8,899 nucleotides of DNA from Bacillota bacterium. Lineage in GTDB: Bacteria > Bacillota_E > Sulfobacillia > Sulfobacillales > Sulfobacillaceae. The stretch spans positions 1-8,899 of the forward strand of contig JAKAAS010000046.1 of assembly GCA_021802225.1 (NCBI GenBank). The letters run 5' to 3'. Below the pieces are notes generated by a model. That model had not been told where the DNA came from and made no database searches. It saw only the letters and a list, made by a program, of their open reading frames with translations. Position numbers and translations under genes: made by a program. The stretch's first letter is position 1. Every line of letters begins with the position of its first letter. Positions 7,669 through 8,899 of this stretch are shown one piece after another.

Positions 7669-7678
7669 AAGGAGGTGG
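7669..7678 (+). promoter_or_regulatory. Strong ribosome binding site of rnr
   Basis: AAGGAGGTGG matches the 16S rRNA tail very well. Seven bases separate its GGAGG from the GTG at 7683, which fixes that codon as the start and not the in-frame ATG further inside. Confidence 0.88.
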
Positions 7679-7682
7679 AACT

Positions 7683-8899
7683 GTGGCAAGAAAAAGCAAA
7701 GCGCCAGCAGTGCGGAAAATCCCGGGCAAGGACTCGTCCTATCAGGATCGTTTGAAGCGTCTGCCTGAGAGGATGTTTGCGCTGTTGGCGGACCATCCGC
7801 CGCTTGTGGAAGACCAGCTGTTAAAAAAGCTGAACATCGGCCGGAGTCCGGAAAAAGGGTTGTTTAAGCTGTATGGGCAGTACCGCCGGGAAGGGTGGCT
7901 GGTGCGTGATGACGAGGGCAGAATTGGACTGCGCACGCGCAGCGGCCACCTGCGCATTAATCCCCGGGGATTTGGATTTGTGATGAATCCGCAATTCGCC
8001 GGCGACGACATTTTCGTGCCGGAACGGTGGTTTGCGGGGGCCCGTCATGACGATGATGTGCTGGTGTGGTTTCGTGACACCCCCAATGGACTGGAAGGGC
8101 GGGTCATGAATGTGATCGGCAGGGCCACGCATGAGGTGACGGGACGTTTGGAGCGCAACCGCCTGGGCTGGCGGGTGATTCCGGATGATTCCCGCAAACC
8201 TGCGGTAGACGTTGCCCTCCCAGGGGCCCACAAAGCGAAACCTGGCGATATTGTGCAGGCGACTATTACGGAATGGCCGCTGGACCCGCGCCGTCCCGTG
8301 AAAGGTGAAGTGACAAGGACACTGGGCAATCCATTGCTGCCGGGTGTTGACGTGTCAGTCGTGGCTCTGGAGCACCACCTCCCCTTAGAATTTCCAAAGG
8401 CCGTGCTGCAGGCAGCGGACAAGCTGCCCGACAGTGTCCAGCCGGAAGACTGGAAGGGGCGGCTGGATTTGAGAGATGAGCTGGTCGTCACCATTGATGG
8501 CAGCGACTCCAAAGATTTGGACGATGCGATATCCTTGCGGGCACTGGATGATGGGGGCTATGAGGTGGGTGTGCACATTGCCGACGTCAGCTATTATGTT
8601 CCAGAAAACTCTGCGCTGGATTTGGAAGCCATGGAGCGGGGGACCAGTGTGTATCTGGTAGACCGGGTGATCCCAATGCTTCCGGAGCGGCTTTCAAACG
8701 GTATCGCCAGTCTGAATCCCGGCGTGCCGCGGCTGTGCGTCTCCGCCTTAATCCGCCTGGACCGGGTGGGGAGGAGGGTGCAAGCCGAGTTCCGGCGGTC
8801 GGTGATTCGCTCGCGGCACCGCCTCACTTATGAAGGGGTGAATGCTCTGCTGTCCGGGGAACAAGAGGATGCGTCCGGGCTGTTGCCCTTCATGGAAAC
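7683..8899 (+). CDS. rnr: Ribonuclease R, 3' end missing
   Basis: Processive 3'-to-5' exoribonuclease that degrades structured RNA and, with SmpB and tmRNA, defective messages. The GTG at 7683 opens a frame that is still open at the window end. About 405 residues are visible of the 700-800 usual. A basic N-terminal tail and helical segment come first. The OB-fold region around HLRINPRGFGFV (89-100) and a second OB region near 160-220 follow. The RNB catalytic domain begins near 258. The Mg-binding motif IDGSDSKDLDDA (271-282) contains all the catalytic aspartates (272, 278, 280, 281). VHIADVSYYV (297-306) and ERGTSVYLVDRVIPMLPERLSNG (318-340, quoted in part of the family pattern) identify RNase R over RNase II. 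The order secG-rnr is common in Bacillota, where smpB and ssrA often come next, beyond this window. Confidence 0.95.
   Translation, partial: MARKSKAPAVRKIPGKDSSYQDRLKRLPERMFALLADHPPLVEDQLLKKLNIGRSPEKGLFKLYGQYRREGWLVRDDEGRIGLRTRSGHLRINPRGFGFVMNPQFAGDDIFVPERWFAGARHDDDVLVWFRDTPNGLEGRVMNVIGRATHEVTGRLERNRLGWRVIPDDSRKPAVDVALPGAHKAKPGDIVQATITEWPLDPRRPVKGEVTRTLGNPLLPGVDVSVVALEHHLPLEFPKAVLQAADKLPDSVQPEDWKGRLDLRDELVVTIDGSDSKDLDDAISLRALDDGGYEVGVHIADVSYYVPENSALDLEAMERGTSVYLVDRVIPMLPERLSNGIASLNPGVPRLCVSALIRLDRVGRRVQAEFRRSVIRSRHRLTYEGVNALLSGEQEDASGLLPFME

Larger units (their letters stand above)
7274..7682 (+). other. secG-rnr intergenic region with three strong hairpins
   Basis: This 409-base stretch has no confidently supported gene. 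Its first half holds hairpins at 7310-7385, 7409-7442 and 7452-7471. The second half (7472-7660) has little visible structure and no convincing promoter. Two short frames deserve mention. One runs 7306-7566 (86 residues, GTG start, GAGGGGG 10 bases upstream) but reads straight through all three hairpins. The other runs 7509-7628 (39 residues) and has a protein-like composition but a poor ribosome binding site. A structured leader or small RNA fits the first half better than a gene; no known riboswitch, T-box, tmRNA, SRP RNA or tRNA core is recognised. Confidence 0.6.

Noticed and set aside
7631..7768. 45-residue ATG frame overlapping the rnr start
   Set aside because: It overlaps the strong rnr ribosome binding site and the start of rnr in another frame, and its Arg/Lys/Ser-rich product looks like an out-of-frame reading.

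Overview
The window reads as ordinary core chromosome of a GC-rich member of the Bacillota. The evidence is the gap-pgk-tpiA-eno glycolytic order, the secG-rnr pair, strong AGGAGG ribosome binding sites and GTG starts. A Sulfobacillus- or Symbiobacterium-like organism would fit, but the genus cannot be fixed from this sequence. All genes lie on the + strand. I see no insertion sequence, CRISPR array, tRNA, rRNA, prophage or defence gene.

Region 1 (1-2790) is a tight glycolytic operon. It holds the 3' part of gap, then pgk (overlapping gap by ATGA), then tpiA. tpiA has no ATG, GTG or TTG in frame upstream of its catalytic N-W-K motif. The best start is an ACG at 2032, placed 8 nt after a perfect AGGAGG. 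This is the most unusual feature of the window.

Region 2 (2791-3190) is a 400-base intergenic stretch where many relatives carry gpmI (phosphoglycerate mutase), which is absent here. It contains a 13-bp hairpin without a T-tract, two candidate sigma-A promoters and a 12-bp palindrome near the likely start site of the first. Region 3 (3191-5532) is eno followed, with an ATGA overlap, by an HAD-family phosphatase-like gene. It ends in a textbook intrinsic terminator.

Region 4 (5560-6975) is a single-gene unit. It encodes an MFS transporter very like the niacin permease NiaP/YceI and has its own candidate promoter and terminator. Region 5 (6977-8899) starts with a consensus extended -10 promoter directly abutting that terminator, followed by secG. 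A 409-base stretch with three strong hairpins comes next, then the 5' two-thirds or less of rnr (RNase R), which runs off the window.

Functionally, gap, pgk, tpiA and eno cover lower glycolysis from triose phosphate to phosphoenolpyruvate, except for the mutase. SecG belongs to the SecYEG protein-export channel and RNase R to RNA turnover and tmRNA-linked quality control. I did not find a convincing new multi-gene system. The points most worth checking are the ACG start of tpiA, the structured secG-rnr intergenic region and the HAD gene coupled to eno.
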